64,000 nucleotides of DNA from Paraphysomonas bandaiensis (lineage: Eukaryota > Chrysophyceae). How positions within the stretch are numbered: the first letter of the stretch is position 1; every line of letters starts with the position of its first letter. Both the position numbers and the translations under genes were made by a program. The notes below the pieces were generated by a model, which made no database searches, was not told the origin of the DNA, and saw nothing but the letters and a program-made list of their open reading frames with translations. The stretch covers positions 106,194 to 170,193 of the forward strand of contig CBFFRP010000247.1 of NCBI GenBank assembly GCA_965644295.1, in the 5' to 3' direction. Below, one piece after another: positions 43,300 through 56,607 of the stretch.

Positions 43300-43490
43300 A
43301 GAGTGGAAGTGGTCGCACCTTGGTGCTTGCGGCGACGCACAAGCAGCTTCTGTAGCGTTAAATAGTAGGATAAAACAAAGTGTGTACTGATTAGTTACAG
43401 GTAGAGCTCTAACTAGTTTGTCTAGCATTCATCAGGCTACTAGGTTGGTGCAGGTTTTTAACGCCTATTGCTAATAATAAGCCTTTCAAT
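43300..43490 (+). repeat. Dispersed repeat R5, copy 1 (about 190 bp)
   Basis: The reverse complement occurs at about 59640-59820. Shared blocks are GCACCTTGGTGCTTGCGGCGACGCACAAGCAGCTTCTGTAGCGTTAAATAGTAGGATAAAA-type sequence, TGATTAGTTAC.GGTAG and AACGCCTATTGCTAA. Confidence 0.85.
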
Positions 43491-43689
43491 ATGGATATTG
43501 CTCAGGAAACTATTCTCTAACTCAAGAATGCATTGAGAAAATAGTGAACAAGGTCACCACAAAGTTCTTGTAGAGTTGCATGAACATTGTTGTCTAATAT
43601 TGTTTAGAGTTTCTTCGGAGTGTAGAGGAGATACTATATTCTATATTATCTTAATAACACTCAGTTCTATATATAGCAGTACAGGTTAT

Positions 43690-43800
43690 TAATGGGATGC
43701 CATTAATGGTCCATTAATGATAGTCAGGTTACCGGCAATTATAATGGCATTAATGACAAATGTCCCGGCAATTGCCATTAACGGTTACCAGGCCCTGATA
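43690..43800. repeat. MITE R3, near-complete copy
   Basis: It contains CCATTAATGATAGTCAGGTTACCGGCAATTATAATGGCATTAATGACAAATGTCCCGGCAATT-type sequence and ends CATTAACGGTTACCAGGCCCTGA. Confidence 0.75.
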
Positions 43801-44325
43801 TACATCTCATTTCGTATTTCATACTACATCCTACACACTACTTCTTCCTTATTCTTATGCCTTAATAACCTTCTAAATTGCCATACCCATTTTCGCAAAC
43901 ATTAATAATTAAAAGCCTCCTAAATCACCCACATTTGTCATACCTAATTTTGCCTCATCTGCTTCCAACAATACTATACCTATAGTCCCGCCGTTTTGTC
44001 CTCGAGAAAAGAGAAAGAAGTGTTGTGATGTGTGCTTGTACCTCGTTACGTATCATGATGCCAACTTTACTGTAGCACTGATTTATAGGCCACATACTCC
44101 TTTCAATTTTTAATCAAGTAATAGATGTATTTATATTATTGACACTAAATTATACGTAAGTACGATCATATACTTCTACTAGATGATCAGGAAGTGTACT
44201 ATCTTCTATAATAGCACTGAAACAAACTAAAAGGTAACTAACACTCTCAATTATCTCTCACAAGTCGATTGTGCAGATATAGTTACAGGAATACTTTCCT
44301 GTGGCCCGTGTTTATATAAACAGTC

Positions 44326-47300
44326 TCATGAGGACAATGCATCCACCTTGTTAGTTTCACTCGATGAACTCTCATACACCGACAGATGATTAATTGAGCC
44401 ATCAGATGAACTCATGTATCGATCACTGTTAGTTGACGAACTGGAAATCGAGTACTGATCACGAGATCGAATACTTCCATTGTGAGAACTGTCGTTGTGA
44501 TTATCACCACTATCACAGTCTAGTGAACGAGGCATCATACCATGAACAACTTCTTTCGACGACTCGGAAGATGATGTGATGGAGTAAACTTCGCCAAGGA
44601 ATGACACACCACTACTCGACGAAGAAAAATCAAATGAAAATTTGTCACGCTCTTCACTTATATCTTCTGAGTCCAACGTATCGCCCCTGGCTTTCGCCGC
44701 ACACTCGTTGTCAGAGTGTGGGTAATACAGCTCATCCAGCTCAGTGATGCTGGTCAGCCTCATTCGGGTTCCCTCGTTTTCAACGGAGCCATTTATACCG
44801 GCATCGTCATATTCATCCCCAGTTGAGGAAGCAAAACTGCCGGCCCTAATCCTCGCTGAGAGCTCTTCGCGTGCTGTTGACATTCCCGTGTGGCGCTTAC
44901 TATTGTATTCCTCATCACTCACACTGATATCACCACTGTCCGATACATAGCTCCCGGCACGGTGTCTAGATACTGCACTGTCTAAATCAAATGACCAACT
45001 GCGTTGTCTCACAATGTCAGCCGAAGAGTCAGTAGACACCAACCTTGACCTCTGTTGAGACAAGTTTTCATCACTGGAATTATATACAACTCTCCGCGGC
45101 ATTTCCTCACCGCTTTTCATTTGGTATGATCCATTTTCAGATGATTCAATTTCCAATGGCACACCAACTAATGGTGACACACCATCAGGTATTGACTTGG
45201 TAACTGTACGATTCGATATCATTCTCCTTAAAACTTCGAATAAGATGATGCCCAGCAATAAATAGCCATACCATGGGTTGGACTGAAGGTTGGATAGCAG
45301 TACGAATACAAAAGCAATTATAATTGGCTGTATGCTATGAAGAATAACTCGCTGAAGGCGGATATTTATGGTCCCAATATACTTGAGCAGAGTAACTAAC
45401 ATTGCAACAACACTTACACGCCCCAAGAATCCCATTACGCCCCCTCGTGTACGATTCCTAGAGCGCTTCAACCCCAACATATTACCACTACTATTTTCTC
45501 GCCAGTCGCGGCCCATACGTGATGGTGGATAGTAAGAGTGAAACGCCAGCACGATAGAGCTCTCAAATAGGTCATTGAAGTTTTCAGCCACTCTAGTGCT
45601 CACGAAGAAATATGAAGGTGTGTCTAGAAGGGGCAATTTCCTCTTCACTGGCGAAAATGCATAATCAATGGTGCCCGTCAGGGCCGTAATCGTACGCTCC
45701 ACATCAGCACTGACAAGCTAGCAGAGATATTAACAGGCTATAGATATTATACAATCACTTACTTGCGGGATACCATAATTGATCCATATACATTCAGAGG
45801 TCTCATAGAACAAAACTTCAATGATAAATTGTATAGCGCATGCTATGCAATACCCTTTCTGCCAACCGTAGGTTCTTGACATACCACGAAGGATGGAAAA
45901 ATAGGCAAAAAATAAGTTCAAAAAGACAACACAAATCCATGCCAGAATCTTTGCTGTCTTGGTGACTACAAATGAGTGCTTGAAACTGCAAATCAGAAAA
46001 CTTACATAACAACATTATGGTATACTAAAATCTACTTACTCCTCTTCAGTTTTTGTGTGAAATATTCTTCCAGCTGGACTATTTCGTCCGAGGAGATCAA
46101 TAACAAACAGGTGAAGCAGTTCCAATCCTAAACATACAACATAACAACAACTGTCACACTGTCAACTACATTGCACCTGTGTGCACATCTGTAGCAATAC
46201 GTAGTTTATTGCTTTTTTCGCTACATATAGAAGACACATTCTGAATCTCCAAGTCAACCAAACTTTCAATCGATGGTGTACATGGCAATGCCCACGCCCG
46301 ATCAGCCCTAAAACGACCGGCTTTAGCGTCCCAACTTTAAACAACAGTTACTTATATACAGATATAAATTAAGTAGTCCTACCCCCAGCGATCATCAAAA
46401 TCTCGAAGATATTTTCCATTTAGCTTGGCACGTTGATCATGGAAATCTTCTAAGAATTGGTCAAATGTGACTGAATCCAACTTCTCGTTTGCAACTACAT
46501 CAGGCCCAACTGAGGACGTCGATCGAATCTCATGCGATGGCATCGTGCCGTAGCGTCTCGCCAGTTTGGCTTTTCTTCTACGCGCCTTGCTACTACAGAC
46601 AATAGCATCGAGACTAATTGTGCTGGACTGACTCAGTACTTTAGATTCTCCCCTTTCAGGATCTTCAATGATACCCACACTCGAAAGACGCTTTAAAGAG
46701 CTTCCTAGTGCACCCCTGGCTAACGCATGGCTACTTATTACAGCGGGAGGTAGTGTGCGAGTAGTATCGTCAAGAACAAATGAGCTCTTGAGTCGAGTTA
46801 ATCCCCAAGCTTTTTTCGTTTTCGCTTTACCCATACTATTAACAGCCGCATGCACGGAAGTCGTAACGACATTGGATGCTCTTCGTGCTACCTGGCTCAT
46901 TCGGCGCCCCACACTCTGAACCATAGAATCTACTTTATTCTCATCTGCAGTGGGGGCACTCAATATGTCCTGTCGTATCGCACACATTATTTAAATATTA
47001 GGATGCAATACTTTATTTCAAACCTCGAAGAGAAAATCAACAACCAGGTTGATGGGCGCCGTGAGAACAGCTATCAGGACTGATATTATAACAATGACCT
47101 ATATAGTCCGTTAATAGAAAACATACTTCGTGCGCATCATACTGCACCTTATACGATATCGTTGGCTCCACCCACATACATGAGCCACCGCCATCGTCGC
47201 TAAGATTCCACTCACACGTGGTCGTACTCGTATCGAACATGGACCGTTCCGACAAACATGATTTCTCGTCTACGTATGTACCACATGTGCCATCATCAGT

Positions 47301-50300
47301 GGGGTACTCCACATCATAAAAAATTGCAATCAAAAACATAAGCATTGTTTGCACAGTTAACACATGCAGTCCAGCTTGTAACCGTCTTTCTTCAGCATCC
47401 GGTCCATTGGCCAAAATCATAACAACATATCTACCCAGTTCGTAATTAAAATAAAGTGGTATATAGAGCGAACGTCTACCTGTGGTGTTTTGCCACTTCG
47501 GAAACTAGACACTGCCATGAAGAGCCATGGGACTGAAACACGGAAGGCACAAGTTCCCTACGTTGTATTGATCAAGTGGTACTTAAATACAACCTAACAC
47601 ACAATACCTGATGTAATTCAACAAATATTTTTTCTGTACACTAGTGTCGCTCTCCTCTAAGCCACTCTTCGTAGTTCGATTTCCAACTACCGATTTGTGT
47701 CGAATCTTGTTTTGTTTATGTGCGAACGAAACACGAGTTAATTCTAGCATAGATACCAAACCCACTGCCCACATAGAAAAAAACATTATGATCACGAGCA
47801 ATACGTCCCTACAAGTTGTGTGTTAAACTACCAGTGCATTGCATACATATGTAAAGTACCTAATGCCAGCAGTTGTGATATTATCCGACTCTAAAATGGT
47901 TTCAACGAAATCAGTATATGTATTTTCCATTATAGCAACAACTTCCAATGACCCAGATGAGCGTAGGGCGTTATCGCTAGTTGACGACAGCAATCGTTTC
48001 GATTGCGCATAGTTGATCATGCACCGACATGTTGTATTGGTCTCGGTGAAGCCAACCACTTCGCAAGTTTTGCTGTCAGAAATCATAACTCCACCAACAA
48101 TGACACGACACTCTGGTATTGTCTGAAAGAAAGGACAAGTGGTCTTCAGCACTCTTGGAGTTCCGGTGCACTCGTGGGATACAATAAAATTTGATCCCGG
48201 ACAGGTATAGTTGTGTACGCTGTGGTCGTAATCTAAGCAGCTCGTCGTGAATGACGTATTTGTAATGTTAAATAAGCTGCCATGTAAGGGTTGGTGATTT
48301 CTCAGTACCACCATAACTTCCTCGAAAGCTTTTCCACTGCGGGGGGTTGTAATTCGAATATTAATTGGGTTGGAGGTAAAATTAGAACTGTTTTGATATA
48401 GCTTAGCTGCGCTTTCAATAACACTCACAGCGACAGAAGATACACTCTCTGCCTTACTCCCATTGATTATAACCACAGACTTCTGAATATCAAGGGCCTC
48501 CTCTTCACCTGTTCGTGGCAATGTGACCGCAAACCCACTACCATCCAATGATCGCACGGCAGACACAACCCGTGATAATGATTGTACATATGCTACGTCT
48601 TTCTGACCAGCCACCATCTGTGAAGAAATTAAATCAGAGTACTTGTCGATCAATTCGGCGGACGATGTCCAGTTGCTGAAGGCAGTTAACCGTCGTCGAG
48701 AAGAAGGGTTAGTAACAATTGAGGAGCACATATCAATCGCTTTGTATACGCTAACCTCCTCATATGCCAATTCGAGAACATCGGCACTATCAAGCAAGAA
48801 GTACACAAGATCATACAATATGGCACACGCATCGGGTGTCAGCTCAGCTGGATTAGCAGACAACTGAGATACTGTCGCAACAGCACTTACGATGTTATCC
48901 GAGGTAGCATCACTGTACACCACAGTTGTCGATGCAGAGTCAATCAATTGCCACCTCGACTGCTGCTTGATTTCAAGCACCTCAGTTGATGTATCACAAG
49001 CGTCACCAGAAAAACCATTATCACAAACACAGACAGCTCGACAAGAAACATCATCAGCTCGACAAAGACCAACGACATTTCCAGTCGAAATATCTTCCAT
49101 TTGGCATATTCCCCTTCCCGTACAATTGCGAGGACATTGCTTCAACATGTACTCGCAAACTTGCTCTGTACAGCTCTGATACATTCCACAGTCATTATCA
49201 GTACCACATAACAACCCCAGCGTTTCAATATTTAAAGTGCCCGAGTAGCACACAGAATTCGCATCTCCTTCTGCTCCAAAGTATCCAGTCCAGCATTTGC
49301 CACAGGAATGGGACGTAGAACCACAATCATACCGATGCAGGGAAGCGCAATCAGGAGCTAGAGAGCAGTTTGCTGTGTTGATGACGCCTGTCAGTACAGC
49401 TATAGTCTGTTTCGTCGTATCTATACTACTTTCACTTTCCATTAAAAGATCGACAACAATAGACGACAGGTCTTCCGGGGTTGAAGTAACTGGCTCAACA
49501 GTTACAGTGTAAAACTCCACAGCATTGGCATCCAATAAATTGTACACGGTAACTTGACAACTCACACTATGATTCGCACTGGAAGAGACTGCGGGAAGTG
49601 TGCTGCTGACGTATGTCAACTCCGACCTCGCGTGCAGCGTCAACAGATCACCACTGGCAGAAAAATAGCCAAATGAATACGTCAGTGGCAGCTCTGAATC
49701 TGTCCACTGTGATGCCATCATCATGAACTTGTCTTGCAGTTCATAGCCACTTGTAGGGTCAACCACGAAGCTGCCAGGTGAAGGGGGACCCACAACATCT
49801 ACAGTCACGGATGATGAAGCACTCCCCACGGAGCAGGTAAAAGTAAATGAGGCTCCCATATAGAGCGTACTACCTCCCAATACAAGATTGAACGCAGTCA
49901 AACTACCTGGTGTCACTACTCTGCTAACCGGTGTCAACGCTGATGATACCAAATCGATGCTGTCATCGTTAATGAACCACTCAGCTGTGGTTAAGGAGAA
50001 TACTTCAACAAGAGCCTGTACTTTAATCTTTTCCGCGTACTTCACTTTTCTCGACGACAATGACAAGGAAACTTTGGGAGAGAGTGGTGGGGCGATTCTG
50101 ACAGTCACAACAGCCACATCAGAGCGGTCATAGGAACCAGATACTGTCAAGGTCACAACGGTTTCTGTGTTCACCAGAGACTCTGAATTAGCAGTGACGG
50201 TCACAGTGTCGAGACTTTCACTTGGAGTCAAAGTTAATCCACACCCAGCCCTGCTACTGTCGACAGAGTCTGTGCAGCTCCACGACAATGAAAGGCCAGC

Positions 50301-53300
50301 TGCCACACCGCCGACATCATACATATCATTGTCATAACTTCCAGAGCCATCCAGAACCAGGGATTCCCCATATCGCATAGTCTGTACCGAACCTCCTTCA
50401 ATAACAGCGACTACAGATGACGGCAGAACGCTTACTTTAACGGATGATGAGGTACTAATCTTCGACACATCGTGCATGACATTCAGGACTATAGTATACA
50501 CTTCTCCCACATCGAGAGAATATGGCAATAATTTGAACTTGGACGAATCGGAGTTGGTGTTAATAAGATCGTCCTGTATAGTCCCGTTCTTTTCAACAAA
50601 CCATAAATAAGATAGTCCCCTTTGGGTTTTATCAGCCCCACAGCTCGCCGTATACGCATGCGATGATAACCCAAGCGGATATCGACGATACACATTTCTT
50701 TGAGCCTGACCAACTATAGTCGCAACAGGAACGCTTGTGGCCTTGACAGCAACATTGTGGATTGCAGAACTGCATTTCTGAAGAAAGTTGCACAGTCTAA
50801 TCTCGAAAGCGTATACCTCATTGGCTTTGAGGTACGAACCAGGAAGGGGTGTGGGAGGTGTATATTTGTATACACTACGATAGAAGCGCCTGATGTCAGA
50901 AGCATTCTGAAGAGAATACGAGGAATTGGAAAAACTGAATACATCCACGGAAAAATCGTACCAGCCACGTCCACCCGAACCGCTTGACCCCGAAATATCC
51001 ACAACAAAATCATCGCACTGACCGAGAGTAGATGGCGCGGATATGGACACCGCTGGAGATATGGGGTTTGGAGGAGGCAGTACGACGCATGACTGGGAAC
51101 TAGCTGTTGCCCATCTTGAGCACTCGACTTTACTGGCTCCTGAAGGACACATCGCACGCAGTATGCCTCCTTTCATAGTGACAGAATCACCAACATCTAG
51201 AATAGATGAAGCTGAATGAAGCCACACTCTCGATGAACTTTCCTTCCAGCGACATACAAAGCTAGAAGATCCACTAAAATCAAAAAGTTGTGAGCATTGA
51301 AACTGACTACCAAGTCCACCCATATCTGAGGCAGCATCAAGCACAAGAATCACATAGCTTCCATCATTAGAAAGTGTACAGGTCTGTATATTCGGAGGCA
51401 CCACGGGTACGACAGTGGGACTGAATGTAGGAGAGAATGTAGGAAATTGAGTTGGTGGAATCGTGTCGCCGAGAAGAGTAGGCTTATGTGTTGGTCGTAA
51501 GGTTGGGGTAATAGTGGGATTGTGAGACGGACAGGAGGTAGGAGTGATGCTAGGGTGGCCAGTCGGTACGCAAGTTGGATTTTCTGACGGAACCACAGTA
51601 GGAACGCAGCTTGGAACTAGCGAAGGAGATGAAGTAGGCACCGATGATGGAGTTGACGATGGTTCACTCGTGGGTTGGTGGCTTGGTAGACCACTTGGCA
51701 CCACTGAAGGCAGAAAAGTAGGTTGTCCAGATGGCTCGCCAGTTGGCACTCCAGAAGGTACACAAGTAGGCTCGCTAGATGGTACATAAGAAGGCACTCC
51801 AGAAGGTACACAAGTAGGTCCGCCAGTTGGCTGTCCAGATGGTACACTAGTAGGTTGTCCAGATGGCTCGCCAGTTGGCTCTCCAGAAGGTACACAAGTA
51901 GGCTCGGCAGTTGGATCTGCAGACGGTACACCAGAAGGTTGTCCAGAAGGCTCGCCAGTTGGCTGTCCAGAAGGTACACAAGTAGGCTCGCCAGTTGGAT
52001 CTCCCGAAGGAACACCAGTAGGTTGTCTAGAGGGCTCTCCAGAAGGTACACAAGTAGGCTCGCCAGTTGGCTCTCCAGAAGGTTGTCCAGAGGGCTCGCT
52101 AGTTGGATCTCCCGAAGGTATACCAGTAGGTTGCCTAGAGGGCTCACCAGTTGGCTCTCCAGAAGGTACACAAGTTGGCTGTCCAGATGGTACATTAGTA
52201 GGTTGTCTAGATGGCTCGCCAGTTGGCTGTCCAGATGGTACACAAGTAGGCTCGCCAGATGGCCGTCCAGAAGGTACACATGTAGGTTCACCTGTTGGCT
52301 CTCCAGAAGGTTGTCCAGAGGGCTCGCTAGTTGGATCTCCCGAAGGTATACCAGTAGGTTGCCTAGAGGGCTCACCAGTTGGCTCTCCAGAAGGTACACA
52401 AGTTGGCTGTCCAGATGGTACATTAGTAGGTTGTCCAGATGGCTCGCCAGTTGGCTGTCCAGATGGTACACAAGTAGGCTCGCCAGATGGCCGTCCAGAA
52501 GGTACACATGTAGGTTCACCTGTTGGCTCTACAGACGGTACACCAGAAGGTTGTCCAGAAGGTACACAAGTAGGCTCTCCAGATGGTATACAAGTAGGCT
52601 CGCAAGTTGGCTGTCCAGAAGGTTGACCAGAGGGCTCGCCAGTTGGCTCTCCAGAAGGTACACTAGTAGGCTCACCAGTTGGATGTCCAGAAGGTACATA
52701 AGTAGGTTGTCTGGAAGGCTCTCCAGAAGGTTGTCCAGAAGGTACACTAGTAGGTTGTCCAGAGGGCTCGCCAGTTGGCACTCCAGAAGGTACACAAGTA
52801 GGTTGTCCAGAGGGCTCGCCAGTTGGCACTCCAGAAGGTACACAAGTAGGTTGTCCAGATGGCTGTCCAGAAGGTACACTAGTAGGTTGTCCAGATGGCT
52901 CGCCAGACGGCACACCTGTAGGTTGTCCAGTTGGTTCTCCAGAAGGTACACAAGTAGGTTGTCTAGAGGGCTCGCCAGTTGGTTCTCCAGAAGGTACACA
53001 AGTAGGCTCACTAGTTGGCTCTCCAGAAGGTGCACAAGTAGGCTCGCCAGTTGGCCGTCCAGAAGGTACACCAGTAGGCTCTCCAGAAGGTGCGGCAGAA
53101 GGTTGTACTGAAGGCGCAGCAGTGGGCTGTCCAGATGGTTGGCAAGTAGGCCGCCCAGATGGTTTTACCGAAGGGAGTCCAGAAGGTGAACAAGTAGGTT
53201 GTTCTGAAGGTCGACTGGTGGGGTATCCAGACGGTTTTACCGAAGGGGTCGATGAAGGTGCACTAGTAGGTTGTTCTGAAGGTTGAGTAGTGGGCTGTCC

Positions 53301-55575
53301 AGACGGTTCTCCCGAAGGCAGCGATGAAGGCTGACTAGTAGGCAGCCACGAGGGTTCACAAGTAGGCTGAGCTGACGGTGCCCCTGTAGGCATATATGTC
53401 GGAATTGCCGTTGGACGCAATGATGGTTGATAAGAAGGATGCTCCGAGGGTTGCCCAGACGGTTCTCCCGAAGGGTGGAGACTTGGCGCAGTGGGAATAG
53501 CAGTGGGGGAGATCGTAGGGGCAAACGACGGAGGAGCAGATGGTATTCTGCACTCATGATGAGACGTCTGAGTCAAATAGAAAACTTCCATTCCAGTAAT
53601 ATCACAAAGACCAGGAGGAAAGTCCCCATTCAAATTATTAGAGTCCAACCTGAGTGACCGTATCGAATTTAAATTCGCATAAGACAAAGGAATACTTCCA
53701 GTCAGGTAATTCCCATTCAACTGAAATACTTCCATACGACTGAGCACCCCAAAAGACGAAGGTAGAGTTCCAGATAAAACGTTGTTAGCCGCACTGAGAA
53801 TCCGTAGACTCATCAACGAACTGAGTTCAGTTGGAAGGGGCCCAGAGAGAAGATTATTATAAAGTCGAATAAAATATAAACCTACAATTTCACCCAAAGT
53901 CGATGGAATACCACCAGAAAGCATGTTCGAATCTAATCTCAGATTCGTAAGACCGGACATTAAACCATTCAATGGAGGTATCACTCCACTCAGACGGTTG
54001 TTTCCTAAGTCAATATCAATTAAATTAGTCATATCCACCATCCCCATCGGAATAGTTCCTTGCAAAGAATTATTACCGAAATTAAGTAGACTAAGATTTG
54101 ACAATGAAGTTATGGTATCGGGAACACCACCAGCGAGAATGTTCGATTTGAAATTCAAGGCTGTTAGTTTCGTCAATGACCCTATGGATGATGGCAGCGT
54201 GCCACTCAAACCACGTGAACTCAAATCTATACTGATTATTGACCCATCGTTAAAGCCGAGTCCATCCCATGCCATTCTGTCATCGGTATTGGTGCAACTC
54301 CAGCTCGGGTGAACAATACCCACACTGGTGAAAGTGACCATGTCACACAGAAAGGTCACCTCGGCAGCACTATATGGTGAAATTGTGGGAGAAATTGTCG
54401 GCAAACTAACAGGGAGAGTAGGTAGGACACTGACCTTGGCAATACGATGGCTATACATACTACAAACTAACATGAATGACTCGTCATCAGAAATGTCAAG
54501 GGAAGAAGGGGTTGAAATTGAAGCGCTTGTACCAACACCTTCTATACATGCATCGGCCGTGGTTCCAACGACCCTTGTCACCTGCAGGGTGGCCATATCA
54601 ATGTGTCGAATGGCATGTCCACCTAGGTCAGTCACATATGCCACAGTATCCGATTGGGAAAGGATCACCGATGATGGGGTCGAAAAAGTAGCTGAAGTTC
54701 CCACACCATCCACCGTACCCACCGAACTAGATCCTGCAATGGTAGTAACCATAGATGTTGATAATACCATCTTACGTACACGATTACCCGCAAATTCTGT
54801 TATCAACACAAAAGATTTGTCAGAGGACATGAACATACCAATAGGATTATTAAATTGAGCATTCGTACCAATACCATCGGCATTTCCACCCGTGCCGCCG
54901 CCTGCAACAGTAGTAATCGCATTGTTCGTCAGAAGTAATTTCTGAATTCGATTATTATTTCTGTCGACAATGAGGGCATACGAGTCATCTGCAGATAGTA
55001 CTATACCACTTGGGCTATTGAAACTAGATGCTGCTCCACTGTCCTGCGATCCACCCCCAGAACTGTCAGGATGAAGAGTAGCAACTTGCCGAGGTGATAA
55101 CAGCAATAGTCGTATGTAATGACTATCAAAGTCTGCCACCACTGCGAAGCTATTGTCCGAAGATATCGCTAATCCATATGGTGCCACAAACTGTGCAAGG
55201 GTTCCAACACCATCAGCGTTACCAACGTTTCCATTTCCAGCTAATGTGGTTACTGCCATTGTAGCCATATCGATCTTACGTATACGCTTATATTCACCAA
55301 TCAATGCATATTGATCCGAGGAGTATAACTTCACGGCTGCGGGTCGGATAAACTTTGAGTTTGTCCCAATTGCATCGTAGTATGCCTCTTCGCCGTTTCC
55401 AGCTATAAAAGTGAGCGAATACTGTTGTTGAGATAAGTGACGATGTAACTCAGATATATTATGGCCTAATCAATCATATGATCATTATGTTAGTATGATA
55501 ACACGAACCATTACCTTGAGATGGTTGATATCCCATAACAGCCACGCAGAGGAACAGACACAACTCAGGCAGCAT
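44326..55575 (-). CDS. Giant NHL/LRR/PS-repeat/REJ/GPS membrane receptor, polycystin-like
   Basis: Eleven exons encode 3590 residues with every phase consistent: 55575-55515, 55465-47860, 47808-47608, 47557-47480, 47430-47127, 47098-47024, 46969-46383, 46334-46177, 46127-46040, 45985-45763 and 45717-44326. Order: signal peptide (MLPELCLFLCVAVMGY); six or so NHL-type beta-propeller repeats (AGNG..G..DG.GT.A.F), residues about 35-400; leucine-rich repeats about 410-655; a Pro-Ser-x-x-Pro-Thr stalk about 655-1370; PKD/REJ-like region about 1375-2040; EGF-like Cys cluster about 2075-2170; GPS-like CEVVGFTETNTTCRC near 2495; then transmembrane segments from residue 2560, including ISVLIAVLTAPINLVVDFLF, and a Ser-rich cytosolic tail. 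This is probably a cell-surface receptor or adhesion protein. Ligand and channel activity are unknown. Confidence 0.9.
51450..53560. repeat. Coding minisatellite of the receptor stalk (12-bp units)
   Basis: About 2.1 kb of 12-bp units encoding P-S/T-x-x on the minus strand, with higher-order structure. A 228-bp block (19 units) is duplicated in tandem, for example GGATCTCCCGAAGGTATACC at 52105 and 52333. Confidence 0.92.
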
Positions 55576-56049
55576 ATCAGTGGATGAGCAGAGCACTGGG
55601 ACTGAAGAGGCTGAAGAGTGTCTGATCTGATGAGAGTGTGTATATGTGTGTTTGTTAGTTGTGTTTAACCATCACACTCACTCTTGTTATGTATACATAT
55701 CTCCGCATAGTCACTTAGGAGTGTGTGGAAGCTGTCGTCTCACTTCACTGACAACTTCGTATCAACTCCATGATAGTCTTTTATGGCACTGTGAACAGCT
55801 CGACTATCCTTCATGTCATGTTTGAAAACCTTGAAATTTTTTTGTATTGTATTTGCATGGTCTGCTGCTGTATAAAGATATAAAGAGTGTTGTGTGTAAA
55901 ATTGGGGAAGAACTTCCCCTTGGAGTGTACCTAAAAAAAGTATTGTATATGGTGTAAACTCTACACATATACAGCAGAGTATAGTAAACAAAAAATAAGT
56001 CATCCATACAAAGTTGACAACATTTTAGGCCACTAATATTCAGTGTTCA

Positions 56050-56196
56050 GGGGGTGGTTGTGCATATCGATTTCATCAAAATCATCGTTTTTTCAATGAA
56101 AAGTGAAAAAAAGCGACTTTTTAATGAAAAAACGATGATTTTTCAATGAAATAAACGATGAACAAATCGATGAAATCGATATGCACAACCACCCCC
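56050..56196. repeat. 147-bp fold-back element
   Basis: 28-bp perfect arms (GGGGGTGGTTGTGCATATCG... at 56050-56077 and its complement at 56169-56196). Inside is a second, nearly perfect inverted pair built on ATCATCGTTTTTTCA and TGAAAAAACGATGAT. The whole element is one long hairpin, typical of a MITE. Confidence 0.92.
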
Positions 56197-56385
56197 AGAA
56201 TTCAGGTTTGCTTAATAAGCCACCTAAAAAGCCATTTTTGCTCTAAAGTCTTCTGAGCATGAAAAGCTGAAGTTATAGGAGGACAAAAGACAGAAATCAG
56301 ACATAATAGAGTGTTTGCGCATTCGATTTCGTTTGGGGTTCGTTTTTGAGATGTGGGATTCTAAAATCGAAAACTGAAAAAGAAT

Positions 56386-56535
56386 TGTATCGGCATCCTT
56401 TGTATATTTTTGTTCAAAGATGCCTCTAATATTGAGACAACAATTATGTGTGTTCCAGCCGTATTTATACTGCTGTTATAAAGAGAATTTCTGCTTCATT
56501 TTATTACCGAAAAATAAGATGCTGACTGCCTATAC
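56386..56535 (+). repeat. MITE R2, copy 4 (150 bp)
   Basis: It starts TGTATCGGCA and ends GACTGCCTATACG, with the interior as in the other copies. Confidence 0.85.
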
Positions 56536-56607
56536 GAATGATGGAGTCACATTAGCTTAGGACTCACATATATTATAAAGCATTTATATATATAAACCTT
56601 GTCCAAA

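Larger units (their letters stand above)
42669..44325. other. Intergenic region with repeat fragments
   Basis: The supported content is one dispersed repeat (43300-43490), one MITE R3 copy (43690-43800) and AT-rich sequence. The frames at 42944-43147 and 43175-43390 have no recognisable domain, and the latter overlaps the dispersed repeat. Confidence 0.5.
55576..56607. other. Upstream region of the receptor and repeat elements
   Basis: GT-rich leader sequence (55625-55665), a perfect fold-back at 56050-56196, MITE R2 copy 4 at about 56386-56535, and no supported gene. The frame at 55740-56003 (minus) has hydrophobic character but no other support. Confidence 0.55.

Noticed and set aside
51544-53193. 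Long Ser/Arg/Trp-rich and Leu-rich frames on other frames of the stalk repeat
   Set aside because: They are shadows created by the 12-bp periodicity of the receptor stalk.
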